DNA of 14,007 bases, from assembly GCA_013002925.1 (NCBI GenBank), contig JABDLQ010000057.1:1-14007 (forward strand). The letters are read 5' to 3'. Below are positions 12,811 through 14,007 of this stretch, one piece after another. The stretch comes from Gammaproteobacteria bacterium. GTDB lineage: Bacteria; Pseudomonadota; Gammaproteobacteria; Steroidobacterales; SZUA-146. Positions within the stretch are counted from its first letter, which is position 1, and every line of letters begins with the position of its first letter. The notes under the pieces are model-generated. The model saw nothing but the letters and a program-made list of their open reading frames with translations, ran no database searches and was not told where the DNA came from. The translations under genes were made by a program, and so were the position numbers.

Positions 12811-13794
12811 ATGACCAAAATTTCGAATCAGGGCGACAACAACACATATGGCATCGGCGCCGTTGCGCGACTGACCGGATTGTCGGTGCACGCCCTGCGT
12901 GTCTGGGAGCGCCGTCATGACGCTGTCGAGGTCAGGCGGTCCGACAGCGGGCGGCGCATGTATACCGCTGCCGATGTCGACCGGCTCACATTGCTCAAGC
13001 GTCTTGTTGATCGCGGCGAGACGATCAGTCAGATTGCCAGTCTCACGGAGCAGCAACTGCTGGCGCGTTTCGATAATTTTGAGCGCCAGTCAATGCAACG
13101 GCTTGATGAAAAAAGTGGGCACTGCCGTGTAGCAATCTATGGGGAGTTCCCGGGGGTGGAGTTTGACGAAGCGCTCGTTGACATGGAGATTGTGGCGCGC
13201 GATTCCCGGCTCGAACAGTTTCGTGTTGACGCCGCAAAGGCCAATCCTGATGTGCTCGTGATCGAGCAACCAATGGTGACGACAGAATCCCGTCGCCTGG
13301 TATCCCAATTGCGGCGCGAAAGCGGTGCTGACCGGGTCATTCTCGTCATTGGTTTGGGCCGTCGTGAAGATGTGCGGCTGCTTGGTGACGCCGGAGCGAT
13401 CGTGATGCGTGCGCCGGTGTCCTCTGATGAAATAGCGCGCGCAATCGCCGGGCCCGGAACAGCGGCTAAACAGGGTCGCGTCAGGCAACGCCCCGCGACA
13501 GAATCGGGAGAGAAACTAAGCGAGGTGCCGCCTCGACGCTATACCCGCAATCAACTGGGACGACTCGCTGCCGTGCAAAGTACGGTTGAATGTGAGTGCC
13601 CTCACCACCTGGTGGAGCTTGTCGACAGTTTGACTGTTTTTGAAGAGTACAGCGCCCACTGCGAAAGTCGGAACAAGGAGGACGCCGCGTTGCATGCGTA
13701 TTTGCATAGAATCACTGCGCAGGCACGCGCGTTAATAGAAGAAGCGCTTGATCGCGTGGTCCAGGCCGAGGGGCTGGATCCCGGACCCGGTTGA
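12811..13794 (+). CDS. MerR-family regulator with CarH/LitR-like architecture and a Cys/His-rich C-terminal region
   Basis: The 327-residue product has an N-terminal MerR DNA-binding domain (12-80: YGIGAVARLTGLSVHALRVW, then RRSDSGRRMYTAADVDRL). An alpha/beta domain follows (about 104-213: HCRVAIYGEF, NPDVLVIEQP, DRVILVIGLG, DAGAIVMRAPVSSDEIARAI). It has the strand order of a B12-binding or receiver-like fold but no DxHxxG cobalamin motif. After a linker, a helical region at 258-320 contains CECPHHLVEL (C261, C263, H265, H266), FEEYSAHC (C284) and DAALHAYLH (H295, H299). The ATG at 12811 was chosen for its AGAAGG ribosome binding site six bases upstream. A TTG at 12772 is in frame but lies inside the promoter dyad. 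Related regulators are often light- or stress-responsive and control the adjacent gene. The ligand here is unknown. Confidence 0.82.
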   Translation: MTKISNQGDNNTYGIGAVARLTGLSVHALRVWERRHDAVEVRRSDSGRRMYTAADVDRLTLLKRLVDRGETISQIASLTEQQLLARFDNFERQSMQRLDEKSGHCRVAIYGEFPGVEFDEALVDMEIVARDSRLEQFRVDAAKANPDVLVIEQPMVTTESRRLVSQLRRESGADRVILVIGLGRREDVRLLGDAGAIVMRAPVSSDEIARAIAGPGTAAKQGRVRQRPATESGEKLSEVPPRRYTRNQLGRLAAVQSTVECECPHHLVELVDSLTVFEEYSAHCESRNKEDAALHAYLHRITAQARALIEEALDRVVQAEGLDPGPG

Positions 13795-13805
13795 AGCGGT
13801 TCGGT

Positions 13806-13834
13806 TTGGCCGTTAATTAATTGATGGCATAATG
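13806..13834 (+). promoter_or_regulatory. Candidate extended -10 promoter for the gene at 13933
   Basis: TTGGCC (13806-13811) and CATAAT (13829-13834) are 17 bases apart, and TGG immediately before CATAAT gives an extended -10. A second possibility is the perfect -35 TTGACA at 13859-13864 with TAACCT at 13882-13887 (17-base spacing). Confidence 0.4.
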
Positions 13835-13840
13835 TATATA

Positions 13841-13875
13841 TTTTGTCTATATTAATATTTGACAAAACTTAGACA
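13841..13875. promoter_or_regulatory. Overlapping inverted repeats, candidate MerR operator
   Basis: TTTTGTC (13841-13847) pairs exactly with GACAAAA (13861-13867), and TGTCTA (13844-13849) pairs exactly with TAGACA (13870-13875). The stretch AAAACTTAGACA resembles AAAACTTGACA in front of the MerR gene (12783-12793). A MerR-type protein bound here would sit in the promoter of the 13933 gene. Confidence 0.45.
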
Positions 13876-13888
13876 TTTAGATAACCTA

Positions 13889-13916
13889 GGTGCTGTTCAG
13901 GTAATAAATTAGCACC
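13889..13916 (+). repeat. Leader hairpin GGTGCT/AGCACC
   Basis: GGTGCT (13889-13894) and AGCACC (13911-13916) can form a 6-bp stem with a 16-base loop in the leader, ending directly before the GGGAGG ribosome binding site. No T-run follows, so it is not a terminator. Confidence 0.35.
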
Positions 13917-13932
13917 CGGGAGGGGTTATCAA

Positions 13933-14007
13933 ATGAAAAGGTCAATACATAAGCCACTGACATTTCTGGGCTTGTTGCATGTAGTCATCGGTTTTTCGTT
14001 GTTTCTG
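13933..14007 (+). CDS. N-terminal fragment of a membrane or secreted protein (3' truncated by window edge)
   Basis: Only 25 codons are visible: a basic start (MKRSIHKP) followed by a hydrophobic helix (LTFLGLLHVVIGFSLFL), i.e. a signal peptide or first membrane segment. The ribosome binding site GGGAGG at 13918-13923 is strong and lies 9 bases before the ATG. The gene follows the MerR regulator on the same strand after 138 bp of A+T-rich, dyad-containing DNA, so it is the likely target of that regulator. The family cannot be told from this fragment. Confidence 0.7.
   Translation, partial: MKRSIHKPLTFLGLLHVVIGFSLFL

Overview
The window looks like chromosomal DNA of a marine or saline gammaproteobacterium. 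The evidence is a NhaA/NhaR pair close to the enterobacterial proteins, a NaChBac-type sodium channel, several Sec and lipoprotein signal peptides, and moderate G+C. No rRNA, tRNA, transposase, integrase or CRISPR array is visible. The species cannot be named from the sequence.

Layout. (1) 1-362, minus: 5' part of a rhomboid protease gene, cut at its catalytic serine. (2) 862-3214, plus: a two-gene envelope operon. A periplasmic TPR protein is followed by a YkuD-type L,D-transpeptidase or carboxypeptidase, and both end in the same NTF2-like (Csd6/Pgp2-type) domain. (3) 3576-6885, plus: a 922-residue lipoprotein with four PKD-like repeats of exactly 96 residues and an HEWGH metallopeptidase domain, followed 10 bp later by a small lipoprotein. 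(4) 7040-8766: little-characterised genes. These are a coiled-coil CPNC protein and a multi-pass membrane protein (both minus), and a small lipoprotein ORF on plus whose 3' end runs antisense into the channel gene. (5) 8615-12695: a sodium-handling locus. An HPF/RaiA-like gene and a voltage-gated Na+ channel gene form a minus-strand pair. It diverges from nhaA, a Rap1a-like secreted protein gene and nhaR on plus. The shared 225-bp promoter region has two similar LysR-type T-N11-A dyads, and the nhaA leader can fold so that the Shine-Dalgarno is paired. (6) 12811-14007, plus: a MerR-family regulator with a degenerate CarH/LitR-like middle domain and a Cys/His-rich C-terminal region, then the first 25 codons of a membrane or secreted protein. 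Both genes have inverted repeats in their promoters that could be operators for this regulator.

The most notable part is region 5. A sodium influx channel, a sodium efflux antiporter, the antiporter's activator and a ribosome-hibernation-like factor share one divergent control region. That they act together is inference from layout; the identities of the channel, NhaA and NhaR are clear from conserved motifs.
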